This document shows, piece by piece, positions 17,182 through 26,416 of a DNA stretch of 64,000 nt. Position numbers and translations under genes: made by a program. Source of the stretch: Pseudohalocynthiibacter aestuariivivens (GTDB taxonomy: Bacteria > Pseudomonadota > Alphaproteobacteria > Rhodobacterales > Rhodobacteraceae); NCBI RefSeq assembly GCF_011040495.1, contig NZ_CP049042.1, forward strand, positions 1 through 64,000, in the 5' to 3' direction. The stretch's first letter is position 1. Every line of letters begins with the position of its first letter. Below the pieces are notes generated by a model. That model was given only the letters and a program-made list of their open reading frames with translations. It had not been told where the DNA came from and did not search any database.

Positions 17182-18264
17182 CTATTCAGCGGCCTGGACA
17201 ACGGGCCGGGGCAGGCGTGTGAACACGTCCAGAGCGTTCAGGCCAAAGATCTTCTCGCGCCACGTGGGCGGGACGTGCAGCTTGTTCACGTCGTCATAAT
17301 CCCAATGCGGATAGTCCGAGGCGAACATCAGCGTGTTCTCGCCATCCATCGCCTCCAGCGTCGACCAGAGATGTTGAATGTTGGCCGGTTGCTCCAGCGG
17401 TTGCGTGGAGAAGCGGAAATGATCGCGGAAATACTCGGACGGCAGGCGCTTGACCCACGGGGTTTCCTTGCGCAGCGCCTTGTAATTGGCATCCAGACGC
17501 CACAACACCGACGGGACCCACGCCACGCCACATTCGATCACCACCACCTTGAGCGCGGGGAATTTCTCGAACACACCCTGCGCGATGAAGCTGGCCATAT
17601 GGGTCATGGCGGTTTGCGGCAGGATCGCGTGGGTTTCCCAGAAATAGGTTGTCGGGCCAGCGCCGATCGGCGCGGAATTGATGCCGCCCTGCCCGCCCAG
17701 ATGCATGGCAAAGGGCAGGCCGACTTCGGCGCAGGCCTCATAGATCGGGTGGTAGAACGGATCGCCATAGGGCCGGTTCGCCCCGTGGCTCACCAGCACT
17801 TGCACCATGCGGGGATGGTGGCCCATGCGCCGGATTTCGGCGGCAGCCAGATGCGGATCTTGCGGTGCAACCACGATAGAGCCCCAGAAACGGTCATCTT
17901 TCGGTAGCCAATAATCCACCATGTAGTCGTTATACGCCCGGCAAAGCGCATCGGCATAATGCGGGTTGGCCAGCGTGGAGGCCTCAATCGCTTCGTCACC
18001 GGTCAGGATCGCGACATCAATATTGTATTTGTCGAGATGCTTCTCTTTCATGATGGTGTAGTTGTCGTCTTCCTCAACGGGGTTGACGTCATGGCGGGCA
18101 AAGCCCTCGGGGTGGAACCACGGGCGGTGGCCGTGCGGGAAAGCGCCACGCGGGCCGGTCTTTTCACCGCGGACAAACATGTCCTTGAAAACCCCATCCA
18201 TATACGGCTCGAGGACGGTGGCGCTGCACCAGTAGTTGTGACAATCGCAATCGACAATGAACAT
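17182..18264 (-). CDS. Amidohydrolase-family metal-dependent hydrolase/decarboxylase
   Basis: A 360-residue TIM-barrel protein of the Amidohydro_2 (ACMSD/LigW-like) group. Metal-site candidates are Asp7/His9 in VDCDCHNYW, the His in FAMHLGGQGG, and the Asp in FASDYPHWDYDD. Members hydrolyse or decarboxylate ring acids and lactones; the substrate cannot be read from sequence. It is the first gene of a four-gene leftward operon (Rieske, aldehyde dehydrogenase, exporter) and divergent from lysR, with a shared 105-bp control region containing an inverted repeat at 18349-18369. Confidence 0.8.
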   Translation of the reverse strand: MFIVDCDCHNYWCSATVLEPYMDGVFKDMFVRGEKTGPRGAFPHGHRPWFHPEGFARHDVNPVEEDDNYTIMKEKHLDKYNIDVAILTGDEAIEASTLANPHYADALCRAYNDYMVDYWLPKDDRFWGSIVVAPQDPHLAAAEIRRMGHHPRMVQVLVSHGANRPYGDPFYHPIYEACAEVGLPFAMHLGGQGGINSAPIGAGPTTYFWETHAILPQTAMTHMASFIAQGVFEKFPALKVVVIECGVAWVPSVLWRLDANYKALRKETPWVKRLPSEYFRDHFRFSTQPLEQPANIQHLWSTLEAMDGENTLMFASDYPHWDYDDVNKLHVPPTWREKIFGLNALDVFTRLPRPVVQAAE

Positions 18265-18348
18265 GGCATTTCCCTCGCTGTGCTTATTGGCAATAGAGCG
18301 GGAGATAGAGGGGGGAGGGGTGCAGAAACAGGTGTTGAAATTTGGCTA

Positions 18349-18369
18349 TCAATCGACAAAAACGATTGA
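18349..18369. promoter_or_regulatory. LysR-type operator, copy 1
   Basis: Inverted repeat TCAATCG-N7-CGATTGA in the divergent amidohydrolase/lysR control region, ending one base before the lysR ATG. Its dyad geometry fits a LysR-family recognition site, and the same CAATCG-N7-CGATTG core recurs at 19222-19240 before the reductase gene. Placement suggests autorepression of lysR plus activation of the divergent operon. Confidence 0.6.
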
Positions 18370-19254
18370 ATGAATCGCTTATTACTCCTTACCTACATGG
18401 ATGTTCTGGAAACCCGGAACTTCAACCGTACGGCCGAACGGCTCAACATCACCCAATCCACGGTAAGCGCCCGTATCCGCCAGCTCGAAGACGAGCTTGA
18501 CGTGCGGCTGTTTGAGCGCGGGCGCGGCGGGGCGGCCCCTACGGCCGCAGGGCGCCGGTTCGAGCCGCATTGCCGGTCCTTTCTTGCGGCGTGGACAATG
18601 GCGCGCCGCGATCTGTCCTCGAGCGACGGGACGCCGCGGCCCAATTTGCGATTGCAGGTGCAGTTCAGCATCGCCAAGACCATGCTGGTCGATTGGGCGC
18701 GGGCGATCCGTGAAAGCGAGCCGCGCATCAACCTCTATCTCGAGACCAATTTCTCGGAGCAAATTCAGCGTGATGTCCTGTCGGGGGAAACCGATCTCGG
18801 GGTTGTCTACTCGCCGAAATCCTTTCCGGATATCAGCATGACCGAGATCGGGGTCGAGCATTTCATCCTGTTGTCGACCGAAGGAGAGGCCTATGAAGAT
18901 CTCGATTGGCGGCGGTATATCAAGGTCGCTTATACGAGTTATTTCGAGCATCAACATGACGCGCTTTTCCCGCAGCAGGTGCAATCCCGCACGACCGTAG
19001 GCAGCGAGGATATCGCCGTGAATTTCCTCCGAAGCGAGGGCGGCGCCGCCTATTTGCCGGGCCTCGCCGTGCCAAGGCTGATGCAAACGGTGCCAAGCCT
19101 GCGCCGGGTCCAAGGGGCGCCGGTGATTCCGCATCCTGTTTATTCGATCATGCATAGCCGCAAGCGCCATGATCGGTTGACGACAATGGCTCTGGCCGCC
19201 TTTCGCGAGGTTCTGGAGAAACAATCGGCAAAAGCGATTGATACCGCAGATTAA
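18370..19254 (+). CDS. LysR-family transcriptional regulator
   Basis: A 294-residue regulator. The N-terminal winged helix-turn-helix is clear: LETRNFNRTAERLNITQSTV followed by ARIRQLEDELDVRLFERGRG. The remainder (from ~90) is the periplasmic-binding-like effector domain (DLGVVYSPKSFPDI). It is divergent from the amidohydrolase operon and co-directional with the reductase at 19317. Matching inverted repeats lie at its own start codon and inside its last codons, so it most likely controls both flanking units in response to a pathway metabolite. Confidence 0.9.
   Translation: MNRLLLLTYMDVLETRNFNRTAERLNITQSTVSARIRQLEDELDVRLFERGRGGAAPTAAGRRFEPHCRSFLAAWTMARRDLSSSDGTPRPNLRLQVQFSIAKTMLVDWARAIRESEPRINLYLETNFSEQIQRDVLSGETDLGVVYSPKSFPDISMTEIGVEHFILLSTEGEAYEDLDWRRYIKVAYTSYFEHQHDALFPQQVQSRTTVGSEDIAVNFLRSEGGAAYLPGLAVPRLMQTVPSLRRVQGAPVIPHPVYSIMHSRKRHDRLTTMALAAFREVLEKQSAKAIDTAD
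19222..19240. promoter_or_regulatory. LysR-type operator, copy 2
   Basis: CAATCG-N7-CGATTG, identical in half-sites and spacer length to the site at 18349-18369. It sits in the final codons of lysR, 77 bp before the ATG of the reductase gene, a usual activator position. The spacer is A-rich in both copies. Confidence 0.55.
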
Positions 19255-19316
19255 GGGCGCTCCAATAGTTGCCAAAATCGGTCTACATCGGGGGCTGAAA
19301 GAAATGAGGTCCCGAT

Positions 19317-20378
19317 ATGCTGATCGCAACCGAAAGCGCGTTTTCCCTGAGCACCGCCAACACGCAGCCCTGCTATGCGGGTGGCCCGGCCACTTTGATC
19401 TGCAAGGCGGCGATCGCCGAGACCCACGACAGTAAGACCTTAGTCTTTGAAGACAAGCAGGGGCGCAGCTTTGACTTCAAACCGGGGCAATACGTGACCT
19501 TCCGCCTCGAGATCGACGGCAAAGCCCATGTGCGGGCCTATTCGATTTCCTCCACCCCTACCCGCCCGCATAACCTTCAGGTGACGGTCAAGCGCACGCC
19601 CGGGGGGGTGGTCTCGAACTATCTCAACGACAGGCTGCGCCCCGGCGTGGAGGTCGAGATTGCCGATATCTCGGGCCGGTTCAACTGGGTGGACCTGCCC
19701 TGTGATAAGCCGCTGTTCCTGTCCGGCGGCTCCGGGGTTACGCCGGTGATGTCGATGCTGCAATATATCACCGATATTACCATCCCGCGCGATGTGGTGT
19801 TCCTGCATTTTGCCCGCACACCCGAAGATATCATCTTTCGCGATCAACTGGCGTTCATGGCCAAGAGGTTCAGCAATGTCACGGTGCATCTGGTTGTCGA
19901 AGCCAGCGATGACCCGGATTTTGACGGCGATATCGGCCGTCTCTCCCCAGAGTTGATGCAGCGCCTTGTGCCCGACCACGCGGAGCGTTCCGTGTTCATG
20001 TGCGGCCCCGAAGGCTTCATGAGGGCCGCGCGCGATGCCGCCGAAAACATGCCCTTCGCCGCCATGTACCAAGAGAGTTTCGGTGAAACGATCCAGATCG
20101 AAGAGGCTTCCGGCACCGGGGGGGAGGTCTATTTTTCCATGTCAGGGCTGAACGGCCATTGTGACGAGGGGGAGACCCTGTTGCAAGCCGCGCTAAACGC
20201 GGGCGTCTGGATCGACAGCGCTTGCCAGCAGGGCGTGTGCGGGAATTGCAAGGTCATGCTTACGCAGGGCGAAGTCGACATGCACGATATGGGCGGCCTA
20301 ATGCCCTGTGAGGCCGAGGCTGGATATGTCCTGGCCTGTTGCGCTCGGCCAAAGGGAGCGGTTGCGGTCGACGCATAG
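19317..20378 (+). CDS. NAD(P)H:ferredoxin-type oxidoreductase (GbcB-like; FAD + 2Fe-2S)
   Basis: A 353-residue electron-transfer reductase. An N-terminal FAD domain contains RAYSISS (flavin binding), followed by the NAD(P)-binding GGSGVTPVMSML and the C-terminal VFMCGPEGFM motif. From about residue 265 a plant-type [2Fe-2S] domain has the spacing C-x4-C-x2-C (SACQQGVCGNCKV) and a distal Cys in LACCARPKG. This order (FAD, NAD, 2Fe-2S at the C-terminus) is shared by GbcB of glycine-betaine demethylase and related Rieske oxygenase reductases. Here no Rieske oxygenase alpha subunit is visible; the desaturase-type protein at 25382 and the two Rieske ferredoxins are likely recipients. Confidence 0.85.
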   Translation: MLIATESAFSLSTANTQPCYAGGPATLICKAAIAETHDSKTLVFEDKQGRSFDFKPGQYVTFRLEIDGKAHVRAYSISSTPTRPHNLQVTVKRTPGGVVSNYLNDRLRPGVEVEIADISGRFNWVDLPCDKPLFLSGGSGVTPVMSMLQYITDITIPRDVVFLHFARTPEDIIFRDQLAFMAKRFSNVTVHLVVEASDDPDFDGDIGRLSPELMQRLVPDHAERSVFMCGPEGFMRAARDAAENMPFAAMYQESFGETIQIEEASGTGGEVYFSMSGLNGHCDEGETLLQAALNAGVWIDSACQQGVCGNCKVMLTQGEVDMHDMGGLMPCEAEAGYVLACCARPKGAVAVDA

Positions 20379-20424
20379 AAAGTCGTGCGCGGCGCAGATG
20401 CAGGTGTCTAGGAGGGCCACAGCA

Positions 20425-21240
20425 ATGGATCAGAAGCACACATGGCAAATCGCCAAGCCGGCGAGATCCACTCGCCCAGACCTGAGCCGCAAGTCATTGA
20501 TCTACCTTGCTCTGAGCGCAGTTGTATTTATAGGGATTATTATCGCTGTCGGCCGCGACTCACGACCAGGAGACCCAATTGGTCAAAGCAGCGCCATTCT
20601 TGGCAGTTTGATCCTGTGTATGCCGTTGGGTTTTTTTTTATGCAAGCGCAGCGGTTATTCTGCGAGCCCGCCTCTTTGGTTCGTCCTGCACGCGCTTAGC
20701 GGTTTTGTAGGGATCGTTTTCGTAGCAATCCACGTCGCTTCGGTCTCTGCTCTTTCCTTCGCATTGGTACCGCTAGCGTCCCTCTTGTTCTTAGTCGCTC
20801 AAGGGTTTTGGGTGCGCGCCTTCCTGACCAAGCGTCTGTCTTACCTCTTTGCCCGATCAGCCAGCAGTTTTCACTACGGGCGCCCGCTTGCGATAAACAG
20901 GGCTGCCATCGCTGACATAATAACCCGAAAAGAACAACTGTTGACAAAATTAGACCCGCTTGCAGACGAAGCAACGTTCTCGCCACGTCTTCGCCACTGG
21001 GTGTGCTTGCCGCATAGGTCACTGCAATATGAGTGTCTTGCGACTAGAGAGGCCAAATTGATCGGTGCCAGGTCTCGTTCAGGTGTATTGCTCTCCTATT
21101 CCCGTCGCCTTCATATGGTAGTGGCGCTCGTTTTCTACATTGGCCTTCTGGCTCATGTCGCGGTCATGCTATTCTTTGCGGGATATGCTGCGAAGGGGGA
21201 TGAAATCTACTGGTGGCATATCGCAGACTGGGGTCGTTGA
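20425..21240 (+). CDS. Membrane di-haem cytochrome b-like subunit
   Basis: A 271-residue membrane protein; the ATG at 20425 follows GGAGGG. Four strongly hydrophobic helices are visible. Two of them carry His pairs separated by 13 residues (HALSGFVGIVFVAIH and HMVVALVFYIGLLAH), the pattern of bis-histidine haem b ligation in quinone-linked cytochromes. It is followed after 2 bp by the ferredoxin-molybdoenzyme fusion, so it probably passes electrons between the quinone pool and that enzyme, as NrfD/DmsC or cytochrome b subunits do in related complexes. I do not recognise the exact family; haem binding is inferred from His spacing. Confidence 0.65.
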   Translation: MDQKHTWQIAKPARSTRPDLSRKSLIYLALSAVVFIGIIIAVGRDSRPGDPIGQSSAILGSLILCMPLGFFLCKRSGYSASPPLWFVLHALSGFVGIVFVAIHVASVSALSFALVPLASLLFLVAQGFWVRAFLTKRLSYLFARSASSFHYGRPLAINRAAIADIITRKEQLLTKLDPLADEATFSPRLRHWVCLPHRSLQYECLATREAKLIGARSRSGVLLSYSRRLHMVVALVFYIGLLAHVAVMLFFAGYAAKGDEIYWWHIADWGR

Positions 21241-21242
21241 CG

Positions 21243-24170
21243 ATGAGTTCAGACAATCCCCTTAGCCTGCTGATCGATCTTGAACGCTGCATTGGTTGCA
21301 AAAGCTGCGAAGCAGCCTGTAAACAATCGAATGCTCTTGGGCCTCACACCTATCGCAACCGGGTGATGTGGTATGGCGACGATCCTGAAACGTCCGCTCC
21401 TTTCCGCCCCGCCCTGATGGATTTTCTGACGGTCACTTGCCAGCAATGCGAACGCCCTGCATGTCTGCGTGCCTGTCCGGTTACGCCGAAGGCAATCAGC
21501 AAGGACCCAGAAACCGGTGTTGTGCAAATCAATGAGGATCGCTGCACCGGCTGCGGCGAGTGCGCCGTGGCCTGTCCCTACGGCGCTATCGGGTACAACG
21601 CTGAAAAGCACCACGCGGTGAAATGTGATCTATGTGCGCATCGCCGTGCCGAAGGGGACGGGCCGGCCTGTGCCTCTGTCTGCCCGACAACGGCAATCCA
21701 GTTTGGCTATCGAGACGACCATCTCGCTAAGGCCCGAGACGAAGGACGCGAGGTGCTCGATACCGATCAATTCCTGCAAAAGCCCGCGACCGTTTATTTC
21801 AAACGAATCGGGGAGCGTGATCGTAGCGGCGCGACGGTGCCGCAACTTATGGCTGATGATGCCACGCGGAGCAATCTCCAAGCGGATGTGATTCATGGTA
21901 CCTATGACATGAAGATACGAGAGGCGAAGACCGAGGTTTCCGTCACTGAGCATCGCGGCGGATGTAATATCTGTTTCAACGCTTGCCCCCTGACCTATGA
22001 GATGCGCGATGGTCAAATCACTAACATCTACGGCACTAAAGAGGACCCCATTTTCAAAGGGCGGGTTTGTCCGAAGTCACAAATGACGTTACAATTGTAC
22101 GATAACCCCAATCGGCTTTTGAAACCGCTCAAACGGGTTGGCGCGCGCGGCTCCGGTAAATTTAGGGAAATCTCTTGGAATGAGGCGCTGGAAGAAATCG
22201 CCGCCAAATTGCTTGAAATTCGCGTCGCCCATGGCCCAGAAAGCCTTGCCATTCAGGCCGGTTCTCGCACCGGGGTTTTGAACATTATGGGCGCGGTGCC
22301 ACTATTTGCTGATCTGTGGGGTACGGACAATGTCGCAGCAACCGAACCGTTCTGCGATCTGGGCAAGAGCGTAAGTCTTGAACTCACCCAAGGGTCTACC
22401 ATGTTGGCCAATGTCTACACGTCCGAAGACATCGGCAGCGCTAAATTGTATGTCTATATTGGTGACAATCAAGCGGAAACGCGTCCCGTGAACTTTGGGT
22501 TGGTTAACAACTGGAGGCTGGCCAATAAAGCGAAGATGGTAGTCGTAGATCCACGCCAGACGGTGACCGCATCAAAAGCCGATGACTGGCTAGCCATTCG
22601 TCCCGGCACAGATATGGCGCTTGGGTTGGCGATGATCCATCATATTCTCGAACAGGCCCTGCAAGATATGCATTTTTGCGCCAATTGGATTGAGGGGTTC
22701 GAGGAGTGGCGCGGCTTCATTTTCGATAAGGGGTACACTCCAGACTGGGCTGCCCCTATCACCGATCTGCCGGTTGACGTCATCAAGACCCTGGCACGAG
22801 ATATTGCTCAGGCCGATGGTTGCATGATCTACCTAAGCCGCGGCGTGAACCAACATGTGAACTCGGCCCAAACCAACCGCGTCTATCAGTTTCTTGCGGC
22901 GATCACCGGCAATTATGGGCGTAAGGGTGGCGGCTTTTTCAACGTTTCCTCTGAGCCCGATTGGAAATATCCGCATGTGCCAGAGGGTCGTAAACCCACA
23001 CGCAAACCAGCGATCTCAAAGAATCCGGCAGCTTGGGCCGATGCGATGCTGGGTGAAGATCATTATCCGATCAAAGCCCTGATCACCGGTAACAACCCGA
23101 TGAGCCAATGGCCTGATCTGAACAAGGCCCGACGGGCTGTCAAATCGCTTGATCTGATCGTTCACATGGACCTTTTCCGCAATGCGACGTCAGAGCATGC
23201 GGACTATGTCCTGCCGATGGCAAGCGGTATTGAAAAGGGCGGCACCACGCGTTTTGCTGAGGACCGCCGCATCGTTTGGAACGACAAACTGATGGATCCG
23301 CCTGGCGAGGCCCGTTCGGACCACTGGTTTTGGATTGAGCTTGGCAAACGCTTCGGCTTCGAGGACATCCTACAAGAGCGCTTCAAGAATCCACGTGTTC
23401 TTTGGGACGAGGTCCTGTGCTCGACGACACCGGAGCTAGGGGGGCTAACGACGAAACGTCTTTTGAAGCAGCCGAGTCGCTGGCTTCGGATGCCCGTGCG
23501 TACCGAGGATGAGATTGCGCCTGAAACGCTCTATCTTGAAGGCACGACGGCGTTTATGGCGCCGCAGGGGCATCGCTTTCCAACGCCATCAGGCAAGTTG
23601 GAGTTCTACAACGCGTTCCTGGATCAGCGGTTTGCCGAGTTCGGTCTTTCTGCCCTGCCGGAGTTCTATACTGAAAAAGCGTCAAGCCACCTAGCTTCTA
23701 CCCTTAGCTACCGAGCAACCGACAAGATCTCCTCATTCTTCCACACGAAGGCCTACGCGGCACCAGTAAATTTGGTGGCACCAGATCCACATGCAGATGG
23801 TGCTTTTGAAACCGAATTGGTCACCGGTCGTCCCCCGGCGCCACATTTCCATTCTTGGACCCATTACTTTTGGGAGGCACAAGAGATGTGGCCCGAGGCT
23901 TATTGCCAGATTCATCCGTCGAAAGCTCGCTCACTCGGTATCAAAGATGGGGACAGGGTCGAGGTTCGCACGGAACACGGAGAAATCACCCTGCGTGCGT
24001 GGCTTTATGCCGGTATTCGCAAAAACACAATTTTCATACCTATCGGCTGGGACGAAACCCAACCATTTCACCCATCGGCGTCGGTAAATAAGTTGTTGGG
24101 CCTCGCTCTTGATCCGATCTCGCAACAACCCAATCTTAAACTGCACATGTGCAATATTCGAAAATTATAA
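21243..24170 (+). CDS. Natural fusion of four-cluster ferredoxin subunit and molybdopterin oxidoreductase
   Basis: A 975-residue protein. Residues ~1-190 are a DmsB/FdhB-like subunit with four ferredoxin motifs (CIGCKSCEAACKQ, CQQCERPACLRACP, CTGCGECAVACP, CDLCAHRR ... CASVCP). From ~235 onward it is a catalytic molybdopterin subunit: a [4Fe-4S] site (CNICFNACPLTYEM ... GRVCPKS), a putative Cys molybdenum ligand in TEPFCDLGKS, ASEHADYVLPMAS-type region and C-terminal dinucleotide-binding domain. In most relatives these are separate alpha and beta chains. There is no Tat signal, so it acts in the cytoplasm. Substrate unknown; polysulfide/thiosulfate reductase, formate dehydrogenase and S- or N-oxide reductase relatives all share this layout. 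The start overlaps the preceding membrane gene closely. Confidence 0.85.
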   Translation: MSSDNPLSLLIDLERCIGCKSCEAACKQSNALGPHTYRNRVMWYGDDPETSAPFRPALMDFLTVTCQQCERPACLRACPVTPKAISKDPETGVVQINEDRCTGCGECAVACPYGAIGYNAEKHHAVKCDLCAHRRAEGDGPACASVCPTTAIQFGYRDDHLAKARDEGREVLDTDQFLQKPATVYFKRIGERDRSGATVPQLMADDATRSNLQADVIHGTYDMKIREAKTEVSVTEHRGGCNICFNACPLTYEMRDGQITNIYGTKEDPIFKGRVCPKSQMTLQLYDNPNRLLKPLKRVGARGSGKFREISWNEALEEIAAKLLEIRVAHGPESLAIQAGSRTGVLNIMGAVPLFADLWGTDNVAATEPFCDLGKSVSLELTQGSTMLANVYTSEDIGSAKLYVYIGDNQAETRPVNFGLVNNWRLANKAKMVVVDPRQTVTASKADDWLAIRPGTDMALGLAMIHHILEQALQDMHFCANWIEGFEEWRGFIFDKGYTPDWAAPITDLPVDVIKTLARDIAQADGCMIYLSRGVNQHVNSAQTNRVYQFLAAITGNYGRKGGGFFNVSSEPDWKYPHVPEGRKPTRKPAISKNPAAWADAMLGEDHYPIKALITGNNPMSQWPDLNKARRAVKSLDLIVHMDLFRNATSEHADYVLPMASGIEKGGTTRFAEDRRIVWNDKLMDPPGEARSDHWFWIELGKRFGFEDILQERFKNPRVLWDEVLCSTTPELGGLTTKRLLKQPSRWLRMPVRTEDEIAPETLYLEGTTAFMAPQGHRFPTPSGKLEFYNAFLDQRFAEFGLSALPEFYTEKASSHLASTLSYRATDKISSFFHTKAYAAPVNLVAPDPHADGAFETELVTGRPPAPHFHSWTHYFWEAQEMWPEAYCQIHPSKARSLGIKDGDRVEVRTEHGEITLRAWLYAGIRKNTIFIPIGWDETQPFHPSASVNKLLGLALDPISQQPNLKLHMCNIRKL

Positions 24171-24221
24171 ATTAGAGAAGCCCCTACAAGTTAGGAAAAT
24201 CACCACTTTTGCCAATGGAAA

Positions 24222-24237
24222 GAAGCGCCTAGGCTTC
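24222..24237. terminator. Convergent hairpin
   Basis: GAAGC-GCCTAG-GCTTC stem-loop in the 84-bp gap between the convergent molybdoenzyme fusion and luxR genes. Short stem and no long T run; probably a weak bidirectional terminator. Confidence 0.4.
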
Positions 24238-24254
24238 GCAATATGATAGAGCTT

Positions 24255-25379
24255 TCAGATCTTGTGTGCGTCTTCTTCTAGAATTATGCCCAAGAAGCGC
24301 CGAAAGAGTTCGCGTTCGGATGTGACATCTAGCTTAGCATATATCGAAGCCTTGTAATTTTTGACAACCTGATGCGAAATGCTCAATTTACTTGCGATTG
24401 TCTGGTTGCTAAATCCCTGTAGGGTGAATTTCACGACATCCTGCTCGCGTGGAGTGAGACCGCCGTTAACCAACGGCTGCAGTGCGTCATCAAAAGTTCT
24501 TGGTCCGGTGAATTTCGGTGTTGGCTTTTTCTGGATAAACCAGCCCGATGGCGCAATGGCGTTGTTGTCCGACATGCGATCAGCATGCCAGGTGGCACCG
24601 TTAATAACGGTTGATCCTTCCGTCATCGTTGTCGCTATGCAATAAGATCTTGCGGCAGCGCGGTCATCTGCTGTGCTGTTGTCGCTCCAGCATGTGATAT
24701 CTTGCGAATTCGAAAGGATCATCCAAGGGATATGTGCGTTTTGGTCAAGTAGGCCGTGACCCGGACGGTTGAGCAAGGCCTCAAGATGCGCGTCGTGAAA
24801 AGCAAGAGTGATTTGGTAAAGATCGCCAAGGTCGGACATCAGTTGATCCGATACGGCAAAGTCCTCTTGCAGAAAGTCCCAAGCTAGAACCATGGTCGTT
24901 CCTCCAATCACCGGGTACATGATGCTTAAATTCTCGACGATGCCGACACCCGACATGAAACCGAAATAATTCTGAAATTCCCGTGAAGAGCCTTCATACT
25001 CACGAAGCAGGGCTACGCCTTGTTGGCTTCCTTTGGCACAAAGCTGGAAAAACGGGTCGATCTTGTACAGGCTGCTAAGATAGAGATCGACGGCAGAGTG
25101 GTGATCGCCTTCATAATTAAGCAGTACGGGTTTGTAATAGGAATTGTACCGCAGAACGTACTGATCAGCCTGAGGGAGCAGTTCGGAAAAGGCACGCAAT
25201 ATGGATGTGTAAAACTCAGGGCAGCCCGCATTGCTGAGCGCTATTGAGAGCAACCTAGGGATAACAAGGGGATCAATCGACTGCACTGGACCATCCTGTT
25301 CAAGTTTCGCCTTACTAGTATGGGGAGTGGCGGACCGAACAGAATTCTGGAGACTTTCGCCGGGCCTCGACGCCAACAT
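24255..25379 (-). CDS. LuxR-family transcriptional regulator (paralogue 1)
   Basis: A 374-residue regulator with a GerE/LuxR-type helix-turn-helix at the C-terminus (LTPREQDVVKFTLQGFSNQT followed by IASKLSISHQVVKNYKASIY). The ~250-residue N-terminal part has no receiver or acyl-homoserine-lactone signature and is shared with the second regulator at 36212-37231, for example the LY(L/I)S-x2-Y(K/R)IDP and HQVVKNYKA segments. It is the last gene of the long leftward operon, only 2 bp after the desaturase stop. Thus the operon encodes one of its own regulators. The dyads at 35790-35861 are candidate targets. Confidence 0.85.
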   Translation of the reverse strand: MLASRPGESLQNSVRSATPHTSKAKLEQDGPVQSIDPLVIPRLLSIALSNAGCPEFYTSILRAFSELLPQADQYVLRYNSYYKPVLLNYEGDHHSAVDLYLSSLYKIDPFFQLCAKGSQQGVALLREYEGSSREFQNYFGFMSGVGIVENLSIMYPVIGGTTMVLAWDFLQEDFAVSDQLMSDLGDLYQITLAFHDAHLEALLNRPGHGLLDQNAHIPWMILSNSQDITCWSDNSTADDRAAARSYCIATTMTEGSTVINGATWHADRMSDNNAIAPSGWFIQKKPTPKFTGPRTFDDALQPLVNGGLTPREQDVVKFTLQGFSNQTIASKLSISHQVVKNYKASIYAKLDVTSERELFRRFLGIILEEDAHKI

Positions 25380-25381
25380 TG

Positions 25382-26395
25382 TTAACTAGAAGACTTGGGA
25401 AGTCTTGGCCTGTCGAAATACTCGGCATCGCGCATCTGTCTTAGAACAGCCCTGAGCGTTTTGAATAGAGCGATCGTATAGGAGGGTTCGGAATTCGGCA
25501 ATTCGTCCTTTATCCGCTCATGTAGGTCCGGCAACTGATGAAAAGGCACCATCGGGTACATGTGGTGCTCGATATGATAGTTCATGTTCCAGCTCAAAAA
25601 ACGCATGACCCGATTGGTGTAAACGGTTCGAGAATTACGACGGTGATCATAAACGTCTTCTTCGAGACCCGGGTGCTCAGTGAAAAACACAACCCAAACC
25701 AGTGGACCGCCTATAATCCGAGCACCGAAGGTGAACAGGATGGGCAGCCAACTCTGAGCCAGAATAGCCCAAATGAATATGCCAAGATAAGCCAACAGGT
25801 AAAGAATGGAGACCACTCGCATCTTTCCGAATTGGTTGTCGTCCCGAACAGTACTGCGCAGCGTGTCCGTTGGCCTCCCGACCGCGTGACGGATCATCTT
25901 GATCCATCCATCGATCACCACAGGAATGCGGAACACTTCGGTGAGAATGTGCCACAACTGCGGCGGACGTCCTGTCTGGAATTCGTGGTCTGCACCGCGG
26001 ATGGAAGTATGGGTGTGATGCTCGGTATGTACCCAGCGGTTTGTTGTTGGCTCCTGAACGGCTGCAAAACAGCAAATATAATAAACCACTTCGTTGATCC
26101 AGCGGGTGCGAAATGTCGCACCATGCTGGCTCTCGTGCATTAGGCATTCCAGAAAGGAATAGGCAGTGGCATATACAAAGAAAATCGGCCAGAAGTACCA
26201 CTCCCCGAACGATAAATAGGCCAGAACGCCTGCGGCCAAGATCAAACCAAAATGCCCGGCCAGCCACAAGAGCGGCAGAAGGTCCTGCCGCTTCATGTAG
26301 CTTCGCAGTTCTTTGCTGGAGATAGAGCATTTGTACCAATTGATCTGGGTTTGTGATTTTTTGGGAACGGATTTGGCAGGCTGTGATTTAATCAT
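25382..26395 (-). CDS. Fatty-acid-desaturase-superfamily hydroxylase/demethylase (MocD-like)
   Basis: A 337-residue integral-membrane di-iron oxygenase with the three His boxes HESQH, HTEHHTH and HIEHH, and four hydrophobic segments around them. Non-lipid members such as MocD of rhizopine catabolism work with a Rieske ferredoxin and a reductase to hydroxylate or demethylate small molecules. Here the Rieske ferredoxin gene lies 21 bp upstream and the reductase at 19317 could complete the chain. Clustering with a quaternary-amine-type importer favours a small osmolyte-like substrate over a lipid. The exact reaction is not deducible. Confidence 0.8.
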   Translation of the reverse strand: MIKSQPAKSVPKKSQTQINWYKCSISSKELRSYMKRQDLLPLLWLAGHFGLILAAGVLAYLSFGEWYFWPIFFVYATAYSFLECLMHESQHGATFRTRWINEVVYYICCFAAVQEPTTNRWVHTEHHTHTSIRGADHEFQTGRPPQLWHILTEVFRIPVVIDGWIKMIRHAVGRPTDTLRSTVRDDNQFGKMRVVSILYLLAYLGIFIWAILAQSWLPILFTFGARIIGGPLVWVVFFTEHPGLEEDVYDHRRNSRTVYTNRVMRFLSWNMNYHIEHHMYPMVPFHQLPDLHERIKDELPNSEPSYTIALFKTLRAVLRQMRDAEYFDRPRLPKSSS

Positions 26396-26416
26396 TTGAA
26401 GGCCTTCCTTGTTTCG

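Noticed and set aside
18382..19329. A 315-codon minus-strand frame
   Set aside because: Antisense to lysR; the lysR HTH and length are decisive.
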